NCBI RefSeq assembly: GCF_000496835.1
Contig: NZ_KI543236.1
Location: forward strand, 1,468,773-1,532,772
Source: Thalassobacillus devorans MSP14
GTDB lineage: Bacteria > Bacillota > Bacilli > Bacillales > Halobacillaceae
Direction: 5' to 3'
DNA length: 64,000 nt
Numbering within the stretch: position 1 is the first letter of the stretch; each line of letters opens with the position of its first letter. The notes under the pieces are model-generated. The model worked only from the letters and a program-made list of their open reading frames with translations, searched no databases and was not told the origin of the DNA. Position numbers and translations under genes: made by a program. This document shows, one piece after another, positions 54,866 through 63,803 of this stretch.

Positions 54866-55030
54866 TTGGTAACAGCTATCATTCTTTTACTAGTCGCAAT
54901 TCTTTGCGTACTTGCCGTATTCCGTGAAATGAAAACGAAAAATTTCTTTGCAGTATTATTTGCAGGAGCTTCAGCATTGGTTTTCGGCTGGTTCTCTGTA
55001 ATGACGATTTACGTCCGGTTATTTGGATAA
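54866..55030 (+). CDS. yqgW: DUF2759 family small membrane protein
   Basis: 54 residues from a TTG start at 54866 with AGGGGGTG six bases upstream; a GTG three codons earlier is the alternative. Two membrane helices (about 2-18 and 27-48) with the family core FFAVLFAGASALVFGWFSVMT. Matches the DUF2759 protein encoded beside yqgX in Bacillus. Function unknown. A bidirectional terminator follows seven bases later. Confidence 0.8.
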   Translation: MVTAIILLLVAILCVLAVFREMKTKNFFAVLFAGASALVFGWFSVMTIYVRLFG

Positions 55031-55036
55031 AATCAC

Positions 55037-55075
55037 AAAACCTTGCCACCATATGGTTGGCAAGGTTTTTTCGTT
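55037..55075. terminator. bidirectional terminator between yqgW and fetB
   Basis: AAAACCTTGCCA and TGGCAAGGTTTT arms around CCATATGG, followed by T-run; between converging genes. Confidence 0.92.
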
Positions 55076-55081
55076 TTCCAT

Positions 55082-55870
55082 TCACTTTGATTGGGTACGC
55101 AGTTCTTCTTCACTTTCCAGCAACTGATCATTTTTATTGAAAAAATAACGATACATTGCCATCGTGACGAACATAGCACTTAATGATACAGATGAGAAAA
55201 TACTTAAAGATATAACGAGTTGATATTTGATTGCCATGACTGGTTCTACTCCTCCAAGAATCAAGCCAGTCATCATTCCTGGAAGCTGAACCAGCCCGAT
55301 CGTTTTTAAACGATCTACGTTAGGAATCAGGGCAGCATTGAGTGTCTTGGTAATGATCAAGTGAGAAGCCTGATTAGGTTTCGCTCCTAACGATAGTGCA
55401 GCCATCAATCTACCGCTGTTCTCTGTGAATTCACTTTTCATCCGCTCGAGAGCCAGTCCCATTGCGACCATGCTGTTCCCAATGATCATCCCACTCATTG
55501 GAATGACTTCCGAGGGTCTGAATTCAACCATGTCAAAAGCAAGCCATAAAGCAAGCACACTACCCTCTACCGTTATTAAACCAAGTAAGATCACTCCGAA
55601 AGCATTCGGTAATTCTTTCCCTTTATTCCTGGCATGAAAGGTGGCAATCACTATCATGATACTTACCATCAAGGGAATGCCGATATAAGGGTTTAAATCA
55701 AAAAGGAAGGTCAATATGTATCCGACCACAAAAAGCTGTATCGTACCCCTTATCGAGGACCAGACTATGTCTTTGCTCATTCCTAATTGATAATAATACG
55801 ATAACGTCAATGGTACGAGTACGAATACAATCAGAAACAGTAACGACTGATTGGATACTTCCGGCTCCAT
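55082..55870 (-). CDS. fetB: iron export ABC transporter permease FetB (YbbM-like)
   Basis: 262 residues with about seven membrane helices; the family segments IGIPLMVSIMIVIATFHARNKG and LIITKTLNAALIPNVDRLKTIGLVQLPGMMTGLILGG region are present. In E. coli FetAB exports iron and protects against peroxide; a metal-export role here is inferred. 12 bases downstream of fetA. In B. subtilis the homologues (ybbLM) lie elsewhere. Confidence 0.88.
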   Translation of the reverse strand: MEPEVSNQSLLFLIVFVLVPLTLSYYYQLGMSKDIVWSSIRGTIQLFVVGYILTFLFDLNPYIGIPLMVSIMIVIATFHARNKGKELPNAFGVILLGLITVEGSVLALWLAFDMVEFRPSEVIPMSGMIIGNSMVAMGLALERMKSEFTENSGRLMAALSLGAKPNQASHLIITKTLNAALIPNVDRLKTIGLVQLPGMMTGLILGGVEPVMAIKYQLVISLSIFSSVSLSAMFVTMAMYRYFFNKNDQLLESEEELRTQSK

Positions 55871-55882
55871 CAGGTATCCCTC

Positions 55883-56593
55883 CTATTCTTGTATGAAATC
55901 TTTAAGTTCGGCTGTCTTAGGTTTTGTAAGCATAGTCTGCAACGGCGCATCCTCTATAATTTCACCATCCATAAGGAACAACCCTCTTTCTCCTAGCCGT
56001 TTGGCTTGTCTTAAATCGTGGGTGACCATTACCATCGTCAACTGGTGTTCATCAACCAGCCTTTCTAATACTTCCTCTATTTCTTCTGAGGTACGATAAT
56101 CAAGCGCGCTTGTCGGTTCATCTAACAATAATACTTCAGGGGAGTTAGCTAATGTACGACCAAGGGAAACGCGTTGCTGTTCCCCTCCGGAAAGCTGGTC
56201 GACCTTTCGATTCATATAACTCTCAGGAAGTTGTACATATTCCAACAGCTTTTTCGCGTCTTCAGGGTTCCATTCTCCACAAAGCGAAGGCCCGTACTTT
56301 AAATTATCGAGAACAGTACCAGGGAACAAGTTCGATGATTGAAGCAACAGTCCTACTTTCCTGCGTAAATTTGAGATCTCGTATTCAGTTATCGGCCTGT
56401 CTTTAAATTCGATTTTTCCTCCTTTTGGATCTCTCAATCGGTTGAATAGAAACAGCAATGAACTTTTACCAGCACCTGAAGGACCAAACAGCATGACTTT
56501 TTCATTCGTGTAGATGTTAAAATTCAAATCTTTAAGAATGTCATCGGTGACACCTTTAAAGGAAAAAATGGGTTGTGCCACTTCCTTCACCAA
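55883..56593 (-). CDS. fetA: ABC transporter ATP-binding protein FetA (YbbL-like)
   Basis: 236 residues. Walker [12 protein letters not shown] near residue 38, Q-loop in LLQSSNLF, signature [16 protein letters not shown] near residue 138, Walker [13 protein letters not shown] and H-loop MVTHD are complete. Pairs with FetB as a two-gene exporter. Confidence 0.92.
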   Translation of the reverse strand: MVKEVAQPIFSFKGVTDDILKDLNFNIYTNEKVMLFGPSGAGKSSLLFLFNRLRDPKGGKIEFKDRPITEYEISNLRRKVGLLLQSSNLFPGTVLDNLKYGPSLCGEWNPEDAKKLLEYVQLPESYMNRKVDQLSGGEQQRVSLGRTLANSPEVLLLDEPTSALDYRTSEEIEEVLERLVDEHQLTMVMVTHDLRQAKRLGERGLFLMDGEIIEDAPLQTMLTKPKTAELKDFIQE

Positions 56594-56709
56594 CTTTCTT
56601 TTTTTAGGGTTATCTAACCTTTTACTATTATAACGGCTTTCTGTATTTTTTCATCAAAGTGGAAAGTCAAACATAATTATCGCAAAAGATTACTTTCGAT
56701 AACAAATAC

Positions 56710-57585
56710 TTAACAGGGTATTAGAGATTGAAAGGCAATTCGTCTCACTTTTTCCAGGTTCCTGTCATATTGGGATAAAGGAAGAGGATTAATGCCAGTC
56801 CCTACCTCTACCGTATACCCTTCCTTTTGAAAGCAATCGATAAACCAGTCTTTCAACCCTGCATGGCTGTCAAACGTGCGTACTGGTTCATATCCGCTTT
56901 TCTGCTGGAATCCCTTCACTACATCATTTGAAGTCGCCGGCTGTTTATCGAAATAGCCATAGTAGATGACCTCCCCCTGGGAATGAAAACAAAGCAGCCG
57001 GTCAGCAGGTTCCTTTCTGACCAGTTGTGCCATAGCTCTTGATTCCGGTTCAGTGAGCGGGCGATAGCCTGGAAAGTCTCTGAAGGTCGGAGATGACGGC
57101 TTTCTTTTCTGCTCGATCTTCCACCCGGAGGGAAACTGTTTATTCAAGTCTACTCCTCGAATGTTCGCTTTCCAGTTAGAGAAAGTGCGGTTAGGATGGT
57201 TCAATTCCTTAACAAGTTCACAATAGTTCCCTGCTTCCTTTTCCCCATGAATCACGAGGTCCACTCCATCAGGATTGACCATTGGAACCACTTGCAGACG
57301 CACCTGTTTTAAAAGATCTTTCAGTGGATTACTGGTCCAGGGCTCCTTATCATCTTGTAACCCTAATAATTCGAATACGATATCCATTAGAATTCTGGAT
57401 GTCATCCATTCATTTCCATGAAAGCCTCCATTCCAATGAACTAAATATGGTCCTTTTCCTATAGTTAATAAATGAAGCGGCTTTTTTAAAAGGGATTCCC
57501 CTATTACTTCGACATGGACATAGGGCGATTTTATACATATTTCAACATCCCGATTAAGTAAATGTGAATCATAACCCTTACTCAT
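56710..57585 (-). CDS. yqgT: M14 family zinc carboxypeptidase (YqgT-like)
   Basis: 291 residues. Zinc ligands lie in NGGFHGNEWMTS (His and Glu) and LLCFHSQGEV (His), and the catalytic glutamate in GYTVEVGTG near residue 268. Related to gamma-D-glutamyl-L-diamino acid endopeptidase I, which cuts spore peptidoglycan peptides. Unlike YqgT/EndoI it has no N-terminal LysM repeats and no signal peptide, so it may be cytoplasmic and act on recycled muropeptides (inference). Confidence 0.85.
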   Translation of the reverse strand: MSKGYDSHLLNRDVEICIKSPYVHVEVIGESLLKKPLHLLTIGKGPYLVHWNGGFHGNEWMTSRILMDIVFELLGLQDDKEPWTSNPLKDLLKQVRLQVVPMVNPDGVDLVIHGEKEAGNYCELVKELNHPNRTFSNWKANIRGVDLNKQFPSGWKIEQKRKPSSPTFRDFPGYRPLTEPESRAMAQLVRKEPADRLLCFHSQGEVIYYGYFDKQPATSNDVVKGFQQKSGYEPVRTFDSHAGLKDWFIDCFQKEGYTVEVGTGINPLPLSQYDRNLEKVRRIAFQSLIPC

Positions 57586-57625
57586 GATTTCTCCCCACTC
57601 CCATTTATTTTATATCATTATAATA

Positions 57626-57652
57626 AAAAGACACCCGATGGGTGTCTTTTTG
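57626..57652 (-). terminator. terminator of yqgS
   Basis: AAAAAGACACCC and GGGTGTCTTTTT arms with a short ATC-type loop, T-run on the minus strand. Confidence 0.9.
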
Positions 57653-57662
57653 ACAATTCTTT

Positions 57663-59594
57663 TCATTTATCATTTTGTTGCGCCTTTTCTTTTTCCTTAA
57701 TTTCTTCTTTCGTTTGACGTTCGCCTTCATCGAAATCATAGAAGCGCAGCAAATCGCCATAAATGAGACTATCTGAATATTCGAGTTCCTTGTCAACTTT
57801 TTCTTTAAAAGGCAGACATGGGGATTTCTGTTCAGGTGCCATCTCGATCGGTTCTCCTGTTTCCCGATCATAACAAACCTCGTCTTTGTAAATATATTCG
57901 TCTGTTACAAAGCTCCCGTCACGCATAGCAATAAAGCCTTTACGATCTTTCGCGAACAAGTTCGTACCAAAGGAGAGATCGTTTTCCTCTTTAATTCCCA
58001 ATAGATGCATCAATGTTGGCTTAACATCTATTTGTCCGGCGATTTTATCGTATTTCTTTCCACCTTCATAACCAGGAATGTGGATCATAAATGGTACCCG
58101 CTGGTTTTGGATATGCTGATAACCATCAATTTCCTTACCAAGGAATTGACTCATCGCCTTATTGTGGAAATCACTGATACCGTAATGATCTCCCATGAGT
58201 ACAATGATAGAGTCCTCATATAACCCAGCATCTTTCAATTGCTGGAAAAAGCCTTTTAATGCTTCATCTGTATAACGGGCAGTCGGAATATAATTATTCA
58301 GTGTTCTGGAGTTCGAATTATATTTATCAATATGAGCCTTATCTTCAGGTAATTCAAACGGGAAATGATGCGTTAGTGTAATGAACTTACTGTAGAAAGG
58401 CTGCTGCTGTTCTTTCAAATATTTGATGGATTGTTCGAAGAATGCTTTATCTTCCAAGCCCCATCCAAATGAGTTTTGTTCGTTTTCTTCAAAAGACTGT
58501 TCATCAAAAAATTTGTCATAGCCTAAATTTGCATACATGGTATCCCGGTTCCAGAAACTTTTGTTATTCGCATGATAGACAGAAGTGTAGTAATCTTCTT
58601 CATTCAATATTTCAGGCAATGAGTTATATTCATTACCAGCATGAGTGAAGTATACCGCACCCCTCGGCAGTGGATACAAGCTGTTTTCTACGATGAACTC
58701 CGAATCAGACGTTTTACCTTGTGCAGTCTGATGATAGAAGTTCGGGAAGAAAATGGTGTCACTGCTTTCTTTTAAGTCATTCATGAATGGAGTAATTTCT
58801 TTTCCATTAACTTTTTCATCTAATACGAAGTTCTGCATCGATTCTACTGATACAAAGATGACATTCCTGTCTTCAGCCACCCCGAATAAATCGGTCTTTT
58901 CGTTATTGGTGGTATTTTCACGCATATACGACTCAATCTCCTGCACTTCACTGCCGTCCGCTAAGACACGTTGTGCTTTTGTCTTCGTAGTCATCGTCGC
59001 ATCGTATACATGATAATTGAAAATCCCGATATTCTTAACAAGATATTCACGGTCGAATGCGCGAACGAACAACATAGGACGCTCCATTTCCGCCAGCACG
59101 ACGTTGGCCGTCAACAACAAGAAAGTTACTGCTGTAGCAGCAATTTTTCCGGCTTTTGGAAAATCAACTGCCAAGCTGGCAGTACGCCTGCTTAAAAACC
59201 ATACAATAGCCACATCGAGGAACAGAAACAGATCCGGCAGGTGAACAAGCGAAAGGAAGCTGCTGCCTAAGTCTGCTGCGTTGTTACCTTGGAATAACAC
59301 AGGAATAGTAATGAAATCAGTGAAATTCCGGTAGAATACTAGATTCAAATATAAAATCATGGTACCCAATAAAATTGTCCATCGCAGATATTTCATTTGC
59401 CTTCTGGGTTTCAGCCATACACTGATGGCGAATACTAGATAGGCACTAACGAATGGATTCAGGAAGAGAATCAGTTCCTGCATGGTATTTTCAATGCTCA
59501 GATTGAACATATATTTGTACACTATATATGTCTTCAAGCCAAATAACACGGTTGCAATTATAAACAATGGTAACTTGAACTTTGAAGCTTGCAT
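57663..59594 (-). CDS. yqgS: lipoteichoic acid synthase family protein YqgS
   Basis: 643 residues from the ATG at 59592-59594 (AGGAGG nine bases upstream); an earlier ATG adds 11 residues without a ribosome site. Five N-terminal membrane helices (to about residue 185) precede an extracellular sulfatase-fold domain: metal-binding NVIFVSVESMQNF near residue 245, catalytic threonine in GKTSDSEF near residue 294, and LMGDHYG near residue 470. It polymerises glycerol-phosphate from phosphatidylglycerol onto the lipid anchor. YqgS is one of several LtaS paralogues in B. subtilis, linked to sporulation. Confidence 0.93.
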   Translation of the reverse strand: MQASKFKLPLFIIATVLFGLKTYIVYKYMFNLSIENTMQELILFLNPFVSAYLVFAISVWLKPRRQMKYLRWTILLGTMILYLNLVFYRNFTDFITIPVLFQGNNAADLGSSFLSLVHLPDLFLFLDVAIVWFLSRRTASLAVDFPKAGKIAATAVTFLLLTANVVLAEMERPMLFVRAFDREYLVKNIGIFNYHVYDATMTTKTKAQRVLADGSEVQEIESYMRENTTNNEKTDLFGVAEDRNVIFVSVESMQNFVLDEKVNGKEITPFMNDLKESSDTIFFPNFYHQTAQGKTSDSEFIVENSLYPLPRGAVYFTHAGNEYNSLPEILNEEDYYTSVYHANNKSFWNRDTMYANLGYDKFFDEQSFEENEQNSFGWGLEDKAFFEQSIKYLKEQQQPFYSKFITLTHHFPFELPEDKAHIDKYNSNSRTLNNYIPTARYTDEALKGFFQQLKDAGLYEDSIIVLMGDHYGISDFHNKAMSQFLGKEIDGYQHIQNQRVPFMIHIPGYEGGKKYDKIAGQIDVKPTLMHLLGIKEENDLSFGTNLFAKDRKGFIAMRDGSFVTDEYIYKDEVCYDRETGEPIEMAPEQKSPCLPFKEKVDKELEYSDSLIYGDLLRFYDFDEGERQTKEEIKEKEKAQQNDK

Positions 59595-59867
59595 GTCTAT
59601 ATCCTCCTTAGCTTCCAGGGTATCCATGTTTTACTAATTTTGAACATGAGACACACCTGTATTTAACAATATCCATTTATCATTAATATTAAACCTATCT
59701 TCTAATATGACGACTATTGTAGCAGAAAAGTTTCATTTATTTGTTTACTTTTCTATTACAAATCTTTTACATCGCGATTTGATGGCGCCGGAACCACTTC
59801 CGGCTAAAAAAAATTATAAGTGATCCTTCTAAAAAAGGCAATTTGTATTATATGGGATTCTGATTAA

Positions 59868-59894
59868 AAAAAGGACTGCCTTTCGCAGTCCTTC
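59868..59894 (-). terminator. terminator of yqgQ-glcK
   Basis: AAGGACTGC / GCAGTCCTT stem with a 5-base loop and seven T on the minus strand. The 59595-59867 stretch otherwise holds only an unpaired-tail hairpin at about 59787-59806 and no gene. Confidence 0.92.
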
Positions 59895-59903
59895 ATTTCT
59901 CTT

Positions 59904-60866
59904 CTACTCAAGATTTTGTTGTACCAGGAAAGCTCCACCAAGTACACCGGCATCATTTCCTAACTCAGCTATGACGAATTCACATGCCTCACTGGTACGT
60001 GGTAAAGCGTATTGATCAAAAGCTTTTCTTAAAGGAACCAGTAAGTCTTCTCCAGCTTTTGATACGCCACCGCCAATCACTATTTTTGAAGGATTGCATG
60101 CTATAGCCAGGTTTGCAATAGCCATCCCCAGTACATCCATAACATAGTCAAGGACTTCCCGGGCCAGTTTATCGCCTGCACGTGCAGCATCAAAAACGTC
60201 TTTTGCTGTAAACGTTCTTTCCTTAACTGAAAATTCAGCGAGTGAGGTTTCCTTGTTTTTCGTTATAGCTTCCTCTGCTAAACGAACAATCCCTGTAGCG
60301 GAAGCAATAGTCTCTAAGCAGCCTGTCTTCCCGCAGTTACAAGGTGCCCCTCCTGAAGGAATGACAGTGATATGACCAATTTCTCCTCCGGTACCATTGA
60401 CGCCATTGATGACTTCTCCATTAGCAATGATACCTCCACCTACTCCTGTTCCTAACGTTACAGCAATCAAGTCATTGGAATTTTCCCCTGAACCCTTCCA
60501 CTTTTCTCCTAATGCAGCCAGGTTTGCATCATTATCCACATAGACAGGAAACCCTGTTTTTTCTTTTAGAATTTTTCCCAGATCAAAATTTCTCCAGCCA
60601 ATATTTACCGTCTGGTATACAAATCCAGTATCTGCATCTACAAATCCTGGTGCACCGGCTCCTATTCCTAAAATCTGTTCCTTATGAATACCCAGCTCGA
60701 TCAATTTGTCCTTCAAGGAAAAATGGATGTCTTCAGGGATATAGCTTCCATCGTCTTTATGATTGGTAGGTATTTCCCATTTATCCAAAATAGTGCCGTC
60801 TTTGGTTATAACGGCCATCTTGATAGTGGTTCCCCCAATATCTGCACCTATGTAATATTTTTTCAT
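59904..60866 (-). CDS. glcK: ROK family glucokinase
   Basis: 320 residues. ATP-dependent glucose phosphorylation. N-terminal phosphate loop ADIGGTTIKMAVI, ROK signature with glucose-contacting EIGHITV, and the zinc-binding CNCGKTGCLE near residue 175 are intact. 15 bases after yqgQ, the same pair as in B. subtilis (yqgQ-glcK). Confidence 0.96.
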   Translation of the reverse strand: MKKYYIGADIGGTTIKMAVITKDGTILDKWEIPTNHKDDGSYIPEDIHFSLKDKLIELGIHKEQILGIGAGAPGFVDADTGFVYQTVNIGWRNFDLGKILKEKTGFPVYVDNDANLAALGEKWKGSGENSNDLIAVTLGTGVGGGIIANGEVINGVNGTGGEIGHITVIPSGGAPCNCGKTGCLETIASATGIVRLAEEAITKNKETSLAEFSVKERTFTAKDVFDAARAGDKLAREVLDYVMDVLGMAIANLAIACNPSKIVIGGGVSKAGEDLLVPLRKAFDQYALPRTSEACEFVIAELGNDAGVLGGAFLVQQNLE

Positions 60867-60881
60867 AAATTTCTCTCCCTT

Positions 60882-61079
60882 TTATCTATCCCTTTCACGG
60901 GCAGCTTCACTTCTTAATAAAAAGATTGCCATTTGATAATCTTCTTTTGATATACATTGGGCCTGGTATAATTGTTTAATTTCTTCCTCCATCAGCTCCA
61001 AATCAGCTAACCGGTTACCAATATATATGAACGTTCCGAATTTCTTTAGTAATTGTTGCACATCGTAAATTGTTCTCAT
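60882..61079 (-). CDS. yqgQ: DUF910 family small protein YqgQ
   Basis: 65 residues from the ATG at 61077-61079 with AGGTG upstream; earlier in-frame ATG codons lie within the repeated ATGATG leader. The sequence TIYDVQQLLKKFGTFIYIGNRLADLELMEEEIKQLY is characteristic of YqgQ, a three-helix protein of unknown function. Precedes glcK. Confidence 0.9.
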   Translation of the reverse strand: MRTIYDVQQLLKKFGTFIYIGNRLADLELMEEEIKQLYQAQCISKEDYQMAIFLLRSEAARERDR

Positions 61080-61137
61080 TATCATCATCACCTGTAAGTA
61101 TTATATCAACCAGGCTGAAGAATTGAAATAAAGGAAA

Positions 61138-61175
61138 ATGAAAAGATCCAGACTCATTATCTGTCTGGATCTTTC
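61138..61175 (-). terminator. terminator of spoVAF
   Basis: AAAGATCCAGAC and GTCTGGATCTTT arms with a 9-base loop, followed by TTTTC on the minus strand. The stem starts within the last codons of the gene. Confidence 0.85.
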
Positions 61176-62611
61176 GGGTGCAAAAAGGCTGGACGCCTAT
61201 TCTTTAATGGCATCGGTGAGCGAACCAAAACATCCCTCATCGCCTTGGCATTAAACGGAAGTAACGGCCAAAAGTACGGTGTATGAAATGTTTTCATCCG
61301 GACAAGATTCAACAGCCATACGGTTATACCTATGACGTAGCCTGCCAGACCAAATGTGGCTGTTACGATCAGTAAAAATATCCGCATGATCCTGTTTGCC
61401 AGGCTTAATTCATAGCTTGGAGTCGTGAATGTTCCGATCGCTGCAATCGCTAGATAAAGTACTACTTCATTTGAGAATAACCCTACTTCTACCGCAACCT
61501 GTCCGATTAGTATTGCTGCAACCAATCCGAGAGCCGTAGCCAGAGAGGAAGGTGTATGGATAGCTGCCAGCTTCAACATGTCTATGCCAATTTCCGCTAA
61601 AAGAAATTGCGCAATCAAAGGAATCGCAGCTGCCTCAGCAGGACCGATAAAACTCCATGCTTCAGGCAACAGCTCCTGGTTTACAGAAAATAAGTAATAC
61701 AATGGTAAAACGAAGATCGACGCAAATATGGCAAAAAAGCGAACAAAGCGAAGATACGCCCCAACCATTGGCTTTTGGCGGTATTCTTCTGCATGCTGTA
61801 AATGATGCCAATAGGTTGCAGGTGTAATCATCACGCTTGGCGACCCATCTATTATAATCAGCACATGACCTTCATATAAATGAGCAGCTGCTGTATCCGG
61901 TCTTTCCGTGTACCTTATCTTCGGGTAGGGATTCCAATGTTCACCACTCAAAAACTCTTCAACGGTTTTTTCAGCCATAGGGAGCGCATCCGTATCAATT
62001 TTTTCGAGCACACTTTTTATATGCTCTACTCTTTTGTCATCTGCTATATCTTCTATATAACATACACAAATATCCGTTTGAGAACGACGACCGATTTGCA
62101 TATACTCCATACGCAACGTCCTGTCTCTTACCCGTCTTCTCGTAAGGGCTGTGTTGAAAACGATCGTTTCCACAAACCCATCCCTTGACCCCCTGGTAAC
62201 ACGCTCCAAGTCAGGTTCACCTGGTGCACGTACCGGATATGTACGGGCGTCAATCAAAATGACAGTGTCTAACCCCTCAACCACCAAAGCTGTAGGTCCT
62301 GCTAACACTTTGTCAACTGTATCATTCAAATCATCTGTCTTGTCTAATTCAATATAAGGAATACTTCGTTTCAGTAACTCCTCCAGTGGATCCGGCTCTA
62401 GATGTTCAGGCTCCAAATAAGCCAGAAACTCCATCAAATAATGAAGAATATCATCTTTTACAAACCCATCAATCAGGAATAAACTCATTTTTCTGCCTGC
62501 ATATTGCAGATCCAGTTGAATGACGTCAAAACTTTTATCTACACCTAGCTGCTCATGCAAATAATCTATATTTTTCTGATGGTCTGAAAATAATTTCTGT
62601 TTCTCTTTCAT
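61157..62611 (-). CDS. spoVAF: GerA-family spore membrane protein SpoVAF
   Basis: 484 residues. GerA A-subunit family: an N-terminal soluble region (to about 270, with TYPVRAPGEPDLERVTRGSRDGFVE and LTRRRVRDRTLRMEYMQIGRRS) and about five membrane helices in the C-terminal 200 residues, ending PAFLHPKDPDR. The sequence matches SpoVAF, which with FigP modulates germination signalling in B. subtilis. No other spoVA gene is adjacent, so it is displaced from its usual operon. The site between yqgQ and the M42 peptidase is where gluP lies in B. subtilis. Confidence 0.85.
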   Translation of the reverse strand: MKEKQKLFSDHQKNIDYLHEQLGVDKSFDVIQLDLQYAGRKMSLFLIDGFVKDDILHYLMEFLAYLEPEHLEPDPLEELLKRSIPYIELDKTDDLNDTVDKVLAGPTALVVEGLDTVILIDARTYPVRAPGEPDLERVTRGSRDGFVETIVFNTALTRRRVRDRTLRMEYMQIGRRSQTDICVCYIEDIADDKRVEHIKSVLEKIDTDALPMAEKTVEEFLSGEHWNPYPKIRYTERPDTAAAHLYEGHVLIIIDGSPSVMITPATYWHHLQHAEEYRQKPMVGAYLRFVRFFAIFASIFVLPLYYLFSVNQELLPEAWSFIGPAEAAAIPLIAQFLLAEIGIDMLKLAAIHTPSSLATALGLVAAILIGQVAVEVGLFSNEVVLYLAIAAIGTFTTPSYELSLANRIMRIFLLIVTATFGLAGYVIGITVWLLNLVRMKTFHTPYFWPLLPFNAKAMRDVLVRSPMPLKNRRPAFLHPKDPDR

Positions 62612-62671
62612 CTACTCACCCTCATCAACAGCAGTTGGTATTATTGTGTACTGTCAATGAAGAATAATACA

Positions 62672-63718
62672 TTAATCAATCATAGGCGCCTGTATATATT
62701 CCATTAATAATTGAAAGGAATGCCACAACGAATCCGTATGCGTTCTTTCAAAGGAGTGTGATGCATCAATTCCAGGACCTACAAGAGCATGTTTAATATC
62801 ATACCCTGCGCGAATAGCTGCTGAAGCATCTGATCCGTAGTAAGGATAGATATCAATCTGGTAGGAAATATCATTTTTTTCTGCCAGGCGTACCAAATGG
62901 TTTTTGAGAACTAGATGGTATGGACCACTGGAATCTTTGGCACAAATCGAAACATCATGCTCGGTCGATGTCTGTCCATCTCCGATTGCGCCCATATCGA
63001 CCGCAATGTATTCTACTGTTTTATCCGGAATACTTGCATTTGCTCCATAACCGATCTCTTCATTATTAGAAAAAAAGAAATGGGTAGTATACGGCAATTC
63101 CAACTGGTTGGCTGATATTTCTTCAATCATATGCAATAACACAGCTGCACTTGCCTTATCATCCAAGTGACGTGATTTAATGTAACCACTGTCTGAATAA
63201 CGATATCGGGGGTCAAACGAGACAAAATCCCCTACCTGTATCCCTAATGCCTGGACATCCTCTTTACTCTTCACTTGCTCATCTATTCGAACTACAATGT
63301 TTTGATCATCACGTTTCGCTTTTCCAGCATCATCATAAACGTGTACAGAAGCTTGATGCATCAATATTGTTCCTGTGTAGGAGGTATCGTTCATTGTGTG
63401 AATGGTACAATACTCCCCTTCTACACTGTTCCATTTGAACCCGCCGATCATAGATAAACGAAGCTTGCCATCCGGCTTGATTTCTTTCACCATCGCTCCT
63501 AATGTATCTAAATGAGCAGTCAATACACGATGTTTTTGATCATTGTTCCCTTGAATAGTAGCAAGTAAAGCACCTTTATTCGTGGTTTTCACATCTACTT
63601 TATGCATTGCTAATAAGTTTTCACAATAGCGGACGATCTCCTCAGTATTACCTGACGGACTTGGAATGGTCACTAATTCCTTTAAGTAATTCACCATATG
63701 ATTAATGTTTTTTTGCAT
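62672..63718 (-). CDS. M42 family aminopeptidase
   Basis: 348 residues. Dinuclear metal TET-type aminopeptidase: first ligand in LTAHLDTLGAMV near residue 70, the bridging aspartate in RHLDDKASAAVL near residue 178, and catalytic NNEEIGYGAN near residue 210, then AVDMG and a final histidine in GIDASHSFERTH. Often misnamed endoglucanase. The ATG at 63716-63718 has GGAGG seven bases upstream; an adjacent earlier ATG is possible. Divergent from the gene at the window end. Confidence 0.92.
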   Translation of the reverse strand: MQKNINHMVNYLKELVTIPSPSGNTEEIVRYCENLLAMHKVDVKTTNKGALLATIQGNNDQKHRVLTAHLDTLGAMVKEIKPDGKLRLSMIGGFKWNSVEGEYCTIHTMNDTSYTGTILMHQASVHVYDDAGKAKRDDQNIVVRIDEQVKSKEDVQALGIQVGDFVSFDPRYRYSDSGYIKSRHLDDKASAAVLLHMIEEISANQLELPYTTHFFFSNNEEIGYGANASIPDKTVEYIAVDMGAIGDGQTSTEHDVSICAKDSSGPYHLVLKNHLVRLAEKNDISYQIDIYPYYGSDASAAIRAGYDIKHALVGPGIDASHSFERTHTDSLWHSFQLLMEYIQAPMID

Positions 63719-63803
63719 CATTACTCCTCCGTTCTTTATCATAAAAGTTCATTTCTGTCATATAACATGTAAAAAGGCGTCTGATCAAAAAGGGGACGAG
63801 CAC

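Noticed and set aside
59787-59806. GCCGGAA/TTCCGGC hairpin upstream of yqgS as a terminator
   Set aside because: The run beside it is A on the plus strand after the stem and T before the stem on the minus strand, so neither orientation forms an intrinsic terminator.
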